In this document: positions 38,000 through 51,066 of the stretch, piece by piece
Position numbering within the stretch: position 1 is the first letter of the stretch
How the letters are laid out: every line of letters begins with the position of its first letter
Source: Lepisosteus oculatus
Lineage: Eukaryota; Chordata; Actinopteri; Semionotiformes; Lepisosteidae
Assembly: GCF_040954835.1 (NCBI RefSeq)
Contig: NC_090704.1
Span: 36,894,979-36,958,978 of the forward strand
Length of the DNA: 64,000 nucleotides
Direction: 5' to 3'
Translations under genes and position numbers: made by a program
The notes under the pieces: model-generated
The model's input: only the letters and a program-made list of their open reading frames with translations
The model's database searches: none
Told to the model about the DNA's origin: nothing

Positions 38000-40915
38000 C
38001 AGTGAGAGTTCTAAAGGATCAGATTAATTTTAGTTGTAGGAAATGTAAAATACCCCTTATTTTTGGAATTTTCGAAGATGCACTGACATTATACCTTCAG
38101 TTAAATTAAAAGATTATAAAATGGTTTGGATTGTTCATTGGGGCATCATGAATGTATCATATATTTTAAAATCTTTAAAATCCAATTGATCTTTTTTGGA
38201 AATTATTTTAATTTTAGTTGTTAAGGCAGATACTAATGATATCCATATTCTTTTTTATATAGCACATACACAAATAAATGTATAGTTCTACAGTATGTTT
38301 CATTTAGATGTAAATTTGATATACTGTAGATGTTGACAAGACAATGAAGCAGCAATTTAGAAGAGCCAAGAAGAAACCTTTAGATTTCATTGAGATCGTT
38401 TATCAGATAATGCCAGATACTGTATGTAATTGGTTGTGTCCTTGTGTGGAAGCATCAAATGTAATTATGTGATTTTATGTTTAAACAACAGAGGGTGCTA
38501 CAAAGCATTTTTTCCTGTGTGTAATGGAAAAAAGTTAGATAAAATACAAAGAATTATGTCTTTAGTGAGATCAGAATGAGTTTTTGTCATTATAAATAAA
38601 AGATCAGGCCAGTAGGGAGAGCATGATGGCTCAATCTGACCATATCAGAATAATATTTTCTCTGGAGACCCCGGTGGAGCAGTGAAATATTGACATAAAG
38701 GCATAGAGTAGTAAACAGTAGGAAACCTATTCTGTTTATATTTGTCTCTGTAATTCCTTTTAAGTGTTTCTACTAATAGCCTTATATAACCTTTTCTCTT
38801 GAAATGCCATAGTTCACGCACTCCCCTTATCCCCTGCTTGTCAGTAAAACTTCAAATTGAAAGGATTCATGTCCATGATCCTGTTTTGGCTTCTATGAAT
38901 AGGTACTAGTGTAATCTGTATAGGGATAAATAGTACCATGCCTGGACATGCGGTCAAGTTCAAGTCCTTACATCTCTTTGATGTACAATGCAGAGTTTAA
39001 AACTAATTATTGTCGAAATGCCATGTTATTGAAGCCAGTAACATCACTTCTTTCAAGAAATGGCTGGTAGAGGTGATCAGTTATCTACCAAAATCAATCA
39101 GCTGCAGTAGATTGGACAAGTACTCTCTTACTTGTGAATTTTCTTGTGCTATATACAGTATATACAGTATACTGCTTGTCACAAAAAAAGTCACAAAAAT
39201 AATTGAAGATGTGCTCTTGATAATGCAAATAACGTTGATTAAAAAGCATTAGGAAGGAGCATTACATAATTGTTTACTGTATGTTAACTTGAACCATTTT
39301 ATAATCCAAATACTATGCTTGACATAAGTTAAACTAATGTTTCAAAGCAAAAAGTGACATGTTTATACTGTATGCATAAGAAACACGACCTTATGTCAAG
39401 TTATGTAATGGGGAAAAATAAAATTACTGAAAATTTCTGAATCCTCTGAACATACTGTAACTGATTTATTTTAATGTTTTTTTTTGCTCAGGTTTTATTT
39501 TCTTTTTTTTTCTGGAATTAAAAAGGTAGGAAACACTGACGTGATTTGGTTATTTTATACACTTAAGAAGTTCTGTGTTGGCACTGAGAGGCTCTTCATA
39601 ATGGATATTGGTCTGCAGTTCAGGACATGGAAGCTGTACAATTTCTGAATTTTCAGGTACTGTATCTACAAATATATACCAGAGCCTTTTTATAGTTCTG
39701 GCTGGCGGCCTGTGCTGTCTTTATCTGCATTAGGATTTCCTGCTGAGATTATCTGTACATCTTGGAACGTGGTCATTGAACATAACGATAGTTTACATTG
39801 ACAGAGGACACTTGAGGATAATGGCTTGGACTGAGAGTAAAGTTCAGCTTGAAACGAGACGTTTCCTCATTAAGAAATAATGAGGCTCCAATGAGTGAAA
39901 AAGTATAAACATACAAACATATTTGCTATAACCAAGACAATTTGCAATTAAGGCTAGTCCTTGTGGTAGATAAAAAAGGGAGGGGCTTTTCCATTACCTT
40001 GTCTCAAAAATTGCTACATGACTAAAGGCCTGTGTGCCGATGTTCAGTGCCGACTACACTGACACTGGATTGTGTGGTATTCCAAATGTGATCTAATTAG
40101 GATTTCAGCATAACCCTTCTTGACTTGTACTGTGTTCTGTGCTATTCATCCAAGCATTCCGTTTTATTGCTTCTGTGCATTGCCTAAATGCTCAAAGTGC
40201 TAAATCTACTGCAACACATACTGTAAATGTTTTTCCCATCATACAGTATACTTTCTGCCATCTATATATATTTATGTCTCATATTTTACTTAAAGGTACC
40301 TGCATTGAAAGTTTTAAAACAGCGAAGATGAAAGATAAAGTTAGATGAGACACTTTTAGAAATTAAACAGCTTCTAGTAGACATTAGACACTTGTATGTT
40401 TAAAGGGATTATTAGTATTTTAGGGAATCTGTAACCTTCCTGATGAAGACCCTGTTGAATAAGATTTAAATAATAATTGTGTAGTTTTGCGTACAGTACC
40501 ATAATTAATACATATAATATATACTGTATACAGTCAGTATATTTTGCCTTTTCTTTACAGAGCAGATTAGCATATTAAGATGATAAATATACAAAACAGT
40601 TTGACTGCAAAATTCCTATGCTGCACTGGACCAAAGGGCTCCCTGCTCTCTGTGCCAGTATTCTTTGGGAAGGGAATTCTTTTAAAGATAAGGTGAAAGG
40701 CGTCAGGAGGCCACCTTATATTATTGCTTGGTTTCCATGGATACTGGTTTGCACATATTTACTTTCCCCTTTTGCGAAGCGAGGTTGCCATTTGGGAAGA
40801 ACTGATATAAATCAAGTGTGACATCAAAGTATCTTTGTTGTGGTTCAGTGTTGGTTCGTCTGCTCTCCTTCTTGGGAAAACAAATGGCATTAAATATGAA
40901 TATGAACAAGTAATA
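38000..40915. other. Intergenic right of pts, no gene seen
   Basis: A+T-rich. The open segment 40618-40821 has slightly higher G+C but no recognised protein or splice pattern. Several tacagta/tactgta runs, for example around 39157-39172. Confidence 0.5.
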
Positions 40916-40919
40916 CAGT

Positions 40920-41067
40920 AGGTTTATTCCATGCTGAAAAAATTTAAGAAAACACAACGTTTCTGCCGTGGAGCCTTCTTCAGGTGTTCAGGTGTCACAC
41001 CTGAAGTAGGCTCCGTGGCCAAAACGTTGTGTTTTCTTTCTTCTTTTTTTCAGCATGGAATAAACCT
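40920..41067. repeat. Foldback element, copy B (near-complete hairpin)
   Basis: Left arm 40920-40987 and right arm 40997-41067 are near reverse complements joined by a 9-base spacer, so the whole 148 bases can fold into one hairpin. Both arms share aggtttattccatgctgaaa at the outer end and the gagccttctt...acacaacgtt part inside. The flank at 41071-41115 (ccctttgcagcctaagcatg and on) is shared with copy A at 10424, which shows that the element extends beyond the hairpin. It contains a hammerhead-like core (see findings). Confidence 0.75.
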
Positions 41068-41119
41068 ATTGTCCCTTTGCAGCCTAAGCATGCTGATGCA
41101 GCTACCCACCTTAAATATG

Positions 41120-43225
41120 AATAGGTCATTAGACAAATAAAATAAAAAAACACACTTTGAGGGATGTCTCACAATATGTTGCCATTCCTATCACTTCCTG
41201 CCTCACTTTTGTCTTACAGTCATTTTTATTATTGCCTGAAAGAACTCTCATACTTAAGTGACTACAATAGTTTATATTATTTCCAAAAATTATACTGCAT
41301 ACCATGCTCAAAAGCTAGATTGTTGAACATGATTTAAAGTCCCAAATGGCAAATGATAATGTGAGCCTTGAATGCAGGCTTTTGTACAAAAGTAAATTCA
41401 GTGATACTGTAATACTGTAAGTAATGATCACTTTTCAAGTGAAAAATTGTTTCACTTGAAACAATGTGAAAAAGTAAAGAGAGGCAGATCTGTGTATATG
41501 CATATAAACACATATACAGTACATTCCATTCAAAACCATTGAATGGCTTTGACTTCTCTATTGCTGGAAACAAAGCTGCAAATGTCTGAAGAGGCAACTG
41601 TGTGGTTTTGGACTGGGAGGTTCTTGAAAGGCATGCTGCATCTACAGTAGATATACTTAATGCAATTAACAAAAACTTATGTTGTCATGGGTCATTTATT
41701 AATAAACGTTATAGTTTTTTTTCTGTTATAAACTTAACTAAATAGACTTTGACATTGATCCTAAATTAAGCTTAATGCATTATGTTTTTAATGTTTGATT
41801 GATAAACTTTATTTCATTCTAATTTAACTGCATGGTGTGCTTAACAAGCCAACTCTTATGTGGAGTATTGCTGCCCTCTAGTGACATATGTACCTTTTTC
41901 ACCTAATTGTTTTATAGTCCTTGTTTGCCGATGCACATAATTAAGCCAAACCTTCATATACGAAAAACAGTTTCCTTGACCTGATAATAGCAGCAATTAA
42001 CTGACAAACTGCTTTAATGCTCTATATATGGCAAAATTGTGAGACCAGTTTAATATGTAAATAAAAACTAAACAATGAGGATTGTACTGTAATACAGCTA
42101 TACTGTACATCTAAATTTCTTATAAAAAGTAATAACCACCATTTTTTGCCTTTTAAGCACATATTTTCTGTCCACATATTGCATGTCCCTCAGAAAGCTA
42201 TTCAATTTGTAATGGAGTTTCTGACATTCAGGACAGTGCGTGCAGAATTCTATGTTGGAAGAAAATGGTTTACTATGTAGTGCATACATTACCATGAGCA
42301 TTGCTATCTTTCTAACTAAAGGCATTTCTTGGCACAAAATCTTCACGAGTAGGCTCTGGGAAATGGGTCGGCTCAATTTTACTCACAGGTTTGTGGAAGG
42401 TTAAGAGTCTTCCTCTCGATATTTACTTGCCCTTAACCCTAACAGATATGTTTATGTGACCCCCTGGGATGGCCTGGTTGAATTTATTGGTGTTTCTGTT
42501 TACTGCTGTCAGATGTGCCTATGTTAGAAAACCATTTATCTTTTACATTATTGTTTATGTTCTGGTGTCTGCTGCTCTTCAAAAAGATGTCTTATCAGCA
42601 TGTAACTGCAAGTTTTCATGTCAGATACCAGTTGTTGTGGATCATGCTGATTTATACGGTATGTATTGGAATGTGAGAGAATTACAGCTTGCATCACATC
42701 TCTGAGGTACAGTACATTTTATTTGGATAAGGTATACAAAATTGGAAGAATATGCTATTAGCTGAGACCATTATGTCTGTACCAGATCTGAGTGTAAATT
42801 ATTGTGTTATACATTAGAGAGTGTGTTTAGTTTAATCTTAAATGACAGTAAAGACAGATATGCTTGCACATACAGTATAGTGCTACCACAGCATGCCTGT
42901 TAACCCATGTGTGATTAACTGGCATGCAGCATACAGTTCCATCAACAATACATAATTATAATAATAGTGCATAATAATCATAATAGTGTGATTCCTGAAT
43001 AAATAACCCCAAGTTATATAAATATCACCGACCTTTATATTCCAGTAAACAAATGAGCAAAGGACAATTGGTTTGCATTCTGGAATGCTGTGCAACAAAA
43101 CAGAATAAAGCAGATATGTTAGTTTAAAGAGTATGAAGCAGCCTTCTATGTTCATAACCAAAACAAGCATCACAAGCACCTCAATCCTTTAGATAACTCC
43201 ATACTTAATGTAAATTGTTGTTTTT
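41120..43225. other. Intergenic, no gene seen
   Basis: A+T-rich with only chance open frames of up to 112 codons, whose translations match no family known to me. Confidence 0.5.
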
Positions 43226-44641
43226 TTGTTTTATTCTCCACCGTCAACAGTTTGCTAAAGCCAAACTGCCCCACCACAACTTTGCAACACATTCTTAGAT
43301 TTCTTTAGCTCTGAAATCGACAACATCCAACATCACATTCTCTCCACTACCCATGTCATTTCCATACCTCCTCCCTCCTTATCCAACTTTTCTGGTTCGC
43401 TTCTCTCCAACTTCTCTCTTCGTGACTCAGCATCCCTCAATAAACTAGTTACACAGATGAAACCCACCACATCTAATTCAGATCCCATTCCCAGCACTTT
43501 ATTTCAGTCCTGTTTCTCTTCTCTTTGTCCCATTGTCCTCAATATTATAAATGAATCCTTGAGCACTGGTGTTATACCAACGGTCCTAAAAACTCCTGCC
43601 ATTACCCGCGTGCCAGAAAAGCCTAACATGGCTCTGGATAATCTAAACAATTTTCAACCCATCTCCAACTTACCCTTTCTTGCAGAAACTCTAGAATGTG
43701 CTGTCACATTTCAGTTACATAACCACCTCATGGCAAATAACCTTTTCGAGCCCCTCCAATCTGGCTTCTGTCAACTTCACAGCACAGAATCTTTCCTGGT
43801 CAAAGTCACTAACGATCTTCTAATAGCTTCTGATTCTGGTTCTCTTTCTATACCCATCCTTCTTTATCTCAATACTGCTTTTGACAATGTTTGACCATGA
43901 CATCTTAAATTCTCGTTTTGAGACTGTGTTTGGAGTTTCTGACACTGCCCTCAAATGGTTCAAGTCTTACCTCACTGATCGCTGTCACATTGTCTCTCTT
44001 AATGGGTATAGGTCTGAAATTGGTCTTGTTAAGTCTGGTGTTCCTCAGGGCTCAATACTGGGCCCCTTGCTTTTCAGCATTTAAATTTTCCCACTTGGTC
44101 AGCTTTTAAGATCACATGGCCTCAGCTATGCCATTTCTATGCTGATGATACTCAAATATACATTCGTCACAAACCTGACACTGATGTGACTGTCTCTATT
44201 CTATCTAATTCCATCTCTGACATAAAAACTTGGATGACTAAAAATTTCCTTCATCTTAACTGTGACAAAACTGAAGTCGTGCTTATTGGCACCCCCCATC
44301 AACTTTGTAAAGCCAATCCTGTAACCCTACTGTATCTGTAGATGGCTCTGTACTTGAGCTTCAGTCTAAATTGAAAAACCTTGGGGTGATATCCGATTCC
44401 GGATTAACATTCGACCCACACGTGCAGCATACTGTCAAAACATTTTTTCACCTACGCCAAATGTTACCACTAACTGTGGTTGAAAAGCTGATCAACACAT
44501 TTGTGTTCTCCCGAATTGACTACTGTAATGCTGTACTGGTTGGGGTATCTATTGTAAATCTACATTGAACAAACTGCAGTATGTCCAAAATTCGGCAGAC
44601 AGAATCCTGACCAGGTCTAGTGCAAGTGATAACATTACTAA

Positions 44642-45094
44642 GGTTGCTGCTGAAAGAGGTGTTAGTGGGGCCAGCATGGGGCGCTCACCCTGTGGTCCAT
44701 GTGGGTCCTAATGCCCCAGTATAGTGACGGGGACACTATACTGTAAACAGGCGCCATCCTTTGGATGAGACGTAAAACCGAGGTCCTGACTCTCTGTGGT
44801 CATTAAAAATCCCAGGGTGCTTCTCGAAAAGAGTAGGGGTGTAAGTCCTGGCCAAATTTCCCATTGGCCCTTACTAATCATGGCCTCCTAATTAATCCCC
44901 ATCTATGAATTGGCTTCATTACTCTGCTCTCCTCCCCACTAATAGCTGATGTGTGGTGAGCGTTCTGGCGCACTATGGCTGCCTTCGCATCATCCAGGTG
45001 GATGCTGCACATTGGTGGTAGTGGAGGCGAGTCCCCATTACCTGAACAGTGCTTTGAGTGGAGTGTCCAGAAAAGCACTATATAAGTGTAAGCA

Positions 45095-45146
<52 letters not shown>
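44642..45146 (+). repeat. 5S-derived SINE (SINE3 type) inserted in the L2 element
   Basis: Same family as 15140-15672 and in opposite orientation to it. It begins within the end of the 5S-like head, has the gatgagacgtaaaaccgagg body block, and closes with gcactatataagtgtaagc followed by (ATT)n. It splits the reverse transcriptase gene: LINE sequence stops near 44641 and resumes at 45147. A short direct repeat, attact, is found at both junctions (44635-44640 and around 45142-45147), fitting a target-site duplication. Confidence 0.8.
45096..45146 (+). repeat. (ATT)n microsatellite
   Basis: About 17 uninterrupted ATT units forming the 3' tail of the SINE just upstream. Confidence 0.95.
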
Positions 45147-45147
<1 letters not shown>

Positions 45148-45642
45148 TCCTATCCTGGAGTCCTTGCACTGGCTTCCTGTCAAATTCTGTGTGGACTTTA
45201 AAATCCTCATGCCCACCTATAAGGCTCTGCATGGCTTGGCACCTCAGTACCTGTCTGAACTATTATCGCTCTATTCCTCACCTCCCAATCTTCGCTCTTC
45301 TAATTCTGGTCTACTAACTGTCCCCCAAGCCCGTCTATAATCTGTGGGTGACAGGGCCTTCTCCTGTTATGCCCCCAAGCTCTGGAACTCTCTCTCCAAG
45401 GATATCAGAGAGTCACCTTCTCTAAACTCCTTCAAATTCAGACTCAAAACCTTCTTCGTTAGAAGAGCTTTAACTTAACTGGTTTCATTCTTCACCCTTT
45501 GCTTTTCTTAGTACCACCATCCCCGGTCTCCTCTGTATATTGTAATTGTGTTTTATCTTGTGTATTATTTTTATTTATTGTTGTTGTCATTATGTAAAGC
45601 GCTTTGAAGCCACCTTTAAAGGCACAATATAAAATAAAGTTG

Positions 45643-45714
<72 letters not shown>
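45643..45714 (+). repeat. (ATT)n microsatellite
   Basis: About 23 ATT units forming the 3' tail of the L2-type LINE. Confidence 0.95.
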
Positions 45715-45715
<1 letters not shown>

Positions 45716-45949
45716 TCAGCTTTTAGACTGACCCCTTTTTTGAAGATTTAGCAGGTGACTCCAACTTTCCAACTTTTCAGGTTTCTTGGGACAAACTAAA
45801 ATGTGTTACTAAATTTTAGTTTTTGTCAGCCAAGATAGCACACCTTCATAATTTAAAACCCTTTCAAGTAGCTGAGTTGAAAATTGACAAATACTAGCAA
45901 CATCCATTGCTGCTTTGGCTTGGCTCAATATAAGTTGCTACGATATATA

Positions 45950-46649
45950 CTGATGGAAAAAAGAAACGCAACATTTTCTAGAATGTGAGTACTATAGTTA
46001 TAGCTTATGTACTTTCACAAAAAGTTGTCAATTTGTTTTAAGCCCTTTGCCCAGCAATACAGCTCATGCAGTGAGACATTGCAACTTGCCAATCACCTGA
46101 AAGCTCATTAGGTGCACTTTTACCCAACAAGGTCCTTTAAAAAGGCCATAATTCAAAGCTTAGGTCACTGCAAGAAAAAGGCCACATTCCATAATGCCTC
46201 GAATGTCACCAGACACTATGGCCAGAAACCATGGAGTAAGCCACTCCAATGTGTCCTGACTGCAGTTTCAGCAGACCGACAGGACAGATGACTGTCCAAG
46301 ATCCAGTCGCCCTCAGGTGACCACACCAGACCAGGACTGACATCAGACTGGTCCATCTGAGAGATCAATTCAGATCTGCCACTCATACTGGTGCTGAAAC
46401 AATACCCGCATCAGTGACAGGACAGTAAGGCTCCATGCTGCTGGCCTTAGACCAAGGCAACCTGTCAGAAGCCCTCTGCTCACACCTCCTAGACGTCACA
46501 CCTGACTGGCTTGTGGCAGACTGGGGCTGCGATGGACTCGTCATCAGTGGCATCAGGTCCTCTTCACAGATGAATCACTCTTCAGCCTGTTCCACGCAGA
46601 TGGGAGGGTTAAAGTGTGAAGGAGGTGTTGCATTTCTTTTTTCCATCAG
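45950..46649 (+). mobile_element. Tc1-like transposon with both ends, internally deleted
   Basis: Terminal inverted repeats: ctgatggaaaaaagaaacgc at 45950 and its counterpart ending ttttttccatcag at 46649, matching over about 24 bases with one mismatch, both flanked by TA. Inside, parts of a Tc1-type transposase gene are readable in changing frames: an 'NHGVSHSNVS'-like helix-turn-helix region near 46225 and FTDESLFSLFHADGRVKV near 46560-46620, where the D is the first catalytic aspartate. The rest of the catalytic domain is missing; the frame runs straight into the right repeat. Length 700 bases against about 1.6 kb for complete elements. Not autonomous. Confidence 0.85.
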
Positions 46650-46654
46650 TATAT

Positions 46655-49600
46655 ATTTATATTGAAATGGAACCATTTAAATATTGCAACAATAAATTTA
46701 AACTTTACTACTAATATTTGCTCCGGTTTAACCTAACTACCACATTAATTTATTATAGTATACTATTTAAATACAGTGGTACTGTACATGTTTTTTACCT
46801 TTGAAATTATTTGTTTTAATAGTTAAATCTATTTACGTTTTTCTAAAAAAACTGAATACATTTAATTTCTTTATTGAGAGAAGTAAGAGTTTGAGAAATA
46901 TATACATTGTGTGAGAATGAAAAATTCTGTGTGTGAAGATGAACAAACAGGTGCTATTTATTCAAACGGATAATTAATGTCAAGTTTACTGTATATGACA
47001 CATTAAGTGAGTCTGATACAAATTAATCAAATGTGTTATAGATTTGGAGTACATACATGACTATGCTTAAAAGGGAACAGCAGTCTCAATTCCAGTTTAT
47101 TAAATCTCAGTAACAAAATCCTGTAAATGTATTGCCATTATAGAAACATTTTACAAAACATGAATCAAGCACAAAATTGCAAACTTTGTGACAGCACTAT
47201 AAGTCGCCATGTTGTCACAAACCCCTGGTCTTACCACAGGCGAGAGTGAGAGTTCCTACAAATTGCAACATGACTTTGGAACTACCTTCCAAATTTTCCA
47301 ACGTGATCTTGAAGTTGAGAAATACTTCATTGGGATTCTCAAGCATGCTTGTTTGCAATGTAATAGGGCTGCTTCACCTCATTGGAAGTTTGTTGCCTCA
47401 TTTTCAATGACAGAATATGGCGCTGCGCATACCTGGAAATTTAATCTATGTTTTGAAGTAAATTGGAGGTTTTACAAGTTACTTTGTACATTTTACTTTT
47501 ATTGTGGTTTGAAATGCACTCTTCAATGGTGATTCTTTCTAACCCTGAAATATAAAAATAGCGTTGCAGTACCCCTTTAAAAAAAGACAAAACGACAATG
47601 TTTTGTGTTATGCACTTAATGTAGAAATTGAGAAATTGTGCTGTCTTCCAAACATCGCTCATTTTAGTTCAGCTGCAGATAGACCAACTGCCAGACTTGT
47701 CATATACTTGGCTGGTTTGGAAGGCTGAGAAGGAAGCTGTGAAACAAGGTTAAGTTCTGAAATCTAATAGCTAAACATTGTTAAAAATGATAAGGAGACA
47801 GAATACAACATAATTCCTGAAAAGCAGTCTGCAAGGTGGCAAAAATAGAATTAAATTATAAGGTATGAATATAGCAAACGTAGAATGGAATCAGGCAAAT
47901 AACAGTACGTTGTTGTAATAGGTTCTTCACTTCCAGGTTTAAGGCAGTGTACAGTAAGTATAATCTTACTGCCACATAGATTTACTATTGCTTTTAAGTT
48001 TTGCAGTCATTTAAGCAGTGCATTGAAACAATAAAATTGTATATACTGTAGGACTTTTGTGTACATGCCAAAGTGAACAAAAACATAATGGAGGATATAT
48101 TTGAACACTGCAGTGCACTCTAGTTAGACCACATGTGAAGTACTCATACAGTTATATTCTCCAGATCAGTTAAAGGATAGAGAAAGTCCTTGAGTCCAAT
48201 AAAAAGAATAACAATTTCAGTGATTAAGCTCCGTGACTTGAATGAGTCAAATCGTTTCTGTCTCATCTGATTATTCGTGTAAGAATTTTAACAGGTATAT
48301 GTGAGCCTCCGGACCAAACATATGTGACTTTAATTTACTCATCCACCTAATTAAAAGCCTTATTGAAAACATAATGTTCTAGAAGTCAGAAGGAAAGACA
48401 AAGCTGAATTTGGCAGGGGATTAACTAATGCCTTCCAGTTAACTTTATTTTAGCAAAGCAACTGAGAACATGATTGTGGTTTGTGTAGTAAGATATGAGG
48501 AAAGCCGTTCAAATACCGTACAGTATGTCTGCAGAGCAAACATATAAATGAATTACTAATTAGGAATGTTATAAATGAGCAACATTTACTGTGTGTCTGC
48601 ATTGCTATTTTTCTGAATGATTTCTATCTAGGATTTACCTTTTCCCCACCATTTACCAATTCTATCATTACATTAGAGCACTGTTGTGTGCAATTCATTC
48701 AAAATTACTGGCTACTCTAGAAAATACTCTAAAACGGCATTGTCAAGATGCACTTTTGGCTATTGGCTCTCAAATAATTGAAGGGACTTTTGTGAGAAAT
48801 ACCATATTCTGATCATGGCTTATAGATATCACACACCTATGTAAACAGGAAGAGACCTAGATTTTGGGGTGTAATTGAATACAGTTGTAAAGACCTGAAA
48901 TGTGTCAAATTCTTGAGGTTCATTTCACAAAGTGCTACGCAGCTGTGTATGTTGGACATGTTTGTTTAATTCTGTTTTGAACAGATGTTGGATTTGCTGC
49001 AGGACAGAGGAGTCTCAAAATAAGTGTTGATTTTATATTGAGTGATTATTTATTAAAATTTGATTTAGTGTTTCTGAGTTTTTTTATAAAGAAGGTGAAC
49101 TTTTAGTGCCGCAAGGTGTCATTGAGATTTTGGGAAGGGACAGTTTGTACACATTCAAAGGCTTCTGGGTAATGATACTTTCAAACTCAAATTAGAGAAC
49201 TCAGTAATTTTCACACCAAAATCCTTTTCAATTTAGAATATAGATGTTTCTCTGTGTTCCAAAATGTAATATATATAGTATTTTACTGTACTTTTTCTTT
49301 TCTCAGTGTCTTGCTCTACATTTTAAAACATCAGAGATTTTAACATCCGTTTTTTTTATTAGAAGGTTTTGCTGAAAGTTTGAGATGTCTGGCATCTAGT
49401 TTTAGTATTTGTAAGTTCCTTTATCTGTTCTTTCACATTTTGCTGGTCATCCCTGGTACATTCCTATTTCTGGATCTTTGCCAATGTAGCTGTCAGTGTC
49501 AGTGATGTATATAACTGGGAACTTGGTAATCGTAAGCTTTGCACCCATTGACTTTTTGTGCTTAGAGAATTAACAATGCACAGAACAGTTTACCAAGCCA

Positions 49601-50780
49601 TATTGTGGGGTAAGAGATGTTAACATCTTTCAAAAGTAAATTTGACATAGTGATAAAATCACTTAGTCTGTATAGAAATATATTTTAGTCACCAAGATTT
49701 ATGTTCTGAATTTCAAAGCTATGCACACAACAGCAAGACAGTTCTTTGCAGAGTATTGGGAGACATGCTGCTTATCATTAAGTGTGTACAGTACTCAAAT
49801 ACAAAAGCCCCATTCATAGAGAAGTGGCTGAATTCCAGAAACTCATCTCACTATGGTAAGCTTTAGAACTGTCTTAAAGGAGCCTCAAATTTAAGATGCT
49901 GTGTTTCACTAATTCTCAGGAAAATTTCAGGAAATTGGATAAAAAACATAGTTTTTATGTTTAGAATACATATGATTTCTTTGGATATTATTCATATCCA
50001 TCTGTGTTTTGCTGCTTCATTATTTATCATTCTTTTAATACATAAGCATGTTTCTTTTCTAAATATACAGAGTACATATGATTTTGTGCCAGGCTGTATT
50101 TACATTTTTGTGTGATGAGCAAATCTTGTTTTATGGGAATCAAAATCTGCTTTTCTGCAGCCAACTGTGACTTGCCAAGTAGCAATTGCTGCTTTTTAAT
50201 TGATTTTATCAACATGTATTGTCTTGCTCAAGGCATTTAAAGGATGTTTGTTTTCCAAAATGTTTTGCCTTTTTGTTTTGCTTACATACTGGACTGCATT
50301 GTATTAGTAACAGGCATGCATCTGACCACCTGGTTTACACAGAATCATTGCACATTAGTACTGAAGTAAATCAAAACCTAAAAATCTATAAAGATTGTTT
50401 TCTTGTTGGTTCTTTTCCGGCTCTGAGCTGTTGTACAGCCAAGTCTTAATTTCATACAAGGTGGGTATATAATATAAAAATGTGTTTTGAAATTACAGTT
50501 ATATATTAATTTACTGCTCAATTTCCCTTCATGTGTTATTCAAATAGCAAATGTCAATAGAAAGTCATTGAGTATTACAGCATTGCAATAAATTTGAGAA
50601 ACAGTAAATTAGACTTTATTAGCAAGGACCTTTACCCAATGCTGTCAGAGGTGCAAAACAGAATTGAAAAACAATTTTGGTTTTTATAGGTGATACATTA
50701 ATTAGTAAAACAAATAATGATTGTACCATTACAAAAGCAAACGTGCAACATCAGATTTGCTTTCTTTTTGTATAGCCGGG
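46655..50780. other. Intergenic, no gene seen
   Basis: Unremarkable A+T-rich sequence. The open frame 47209-47532 (107 codons) has a somewhat less biased composition but no recognisable domain, splice context or start context. Confidence 0.5.
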
Positions 50781-50785
50781 ATTTA

Positions 50786-51066
50786 GGGCAGCACAGTAAT
50801 GCAGTAGTAAGTGTTGTGGCTTCGCAGGGATGGGGACCAGGGTTCATTTCCTGGGGTGCTATCTGTGCGGAGGTTGTATGTTCTTCCTGTGTTTGCATGG
50901 GTTTCCTCTGGATGCACCAGTTTCCCCTCACAATCTGAAGACATACTGGTACAGTAGGCTAATTGGCATGGGAAAATAGTCCCTGGTGTGTGTGTTTGTG
51001 TCTGTGTGTACCTGTGTGTCCACCTAGGGTATATTCTGCCTCATTGCTTGCCAGGTTATGGGTTAA
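50786..51066 (+). repeat. GGAT-tailed SINE family, tail missing
   Basis: Starts gggcagcacagtaatgcag (box A region), has a gggttcatttcc box B, the gtatgttcttcctgtg and gggtttcctctgg blocks, and a GT-rich stretch at 50984-51020. It stops before the final GGAT repeats. Confidence 0.8.

Larger units (their letters stand above)
43232..45642 (+). mobile_element. L2-clade non-LTR retrotransposon, 5'-truncated and broken
   Basis: Encodes most of a reverse transcriptase in pieces. 43457-43894 covers the N-terminal fingers, with SDPIP and an 'F.PISNLPFLAETLE' stretch. 43881-44084 has the SGVPQGSILGPLLF block, and around 44142 is the catalytic YADD motif (FYADDTQIYI). 44371-44568 holds the KNLGVISDSGLTFDPH part. 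After an inserted SINE, 45147-45480 has the C-terminal LHWLPVKF and YAPKLWNSL motifs. Frame changes near 43880 and 44085 and an in-frame stop near 44566 make it inactive. The 3' end has the gcgctttgaagccacc...aataaagt sequence with an (ATT)n tail, typical of L2 elements in fish. No endonuclease domain remains. Confidence 0.9.

Noticed and set aside
44878-45317. Open frames with long poly-Leu or poly-Asn runs
   Set aside because: They are translations of the (ATT)n tail and the SINE around it.
47209-47532. Open frame of 107 codons, plus strand
   Set aside because: No recognisable domain, and no plausible partner exons on either side.
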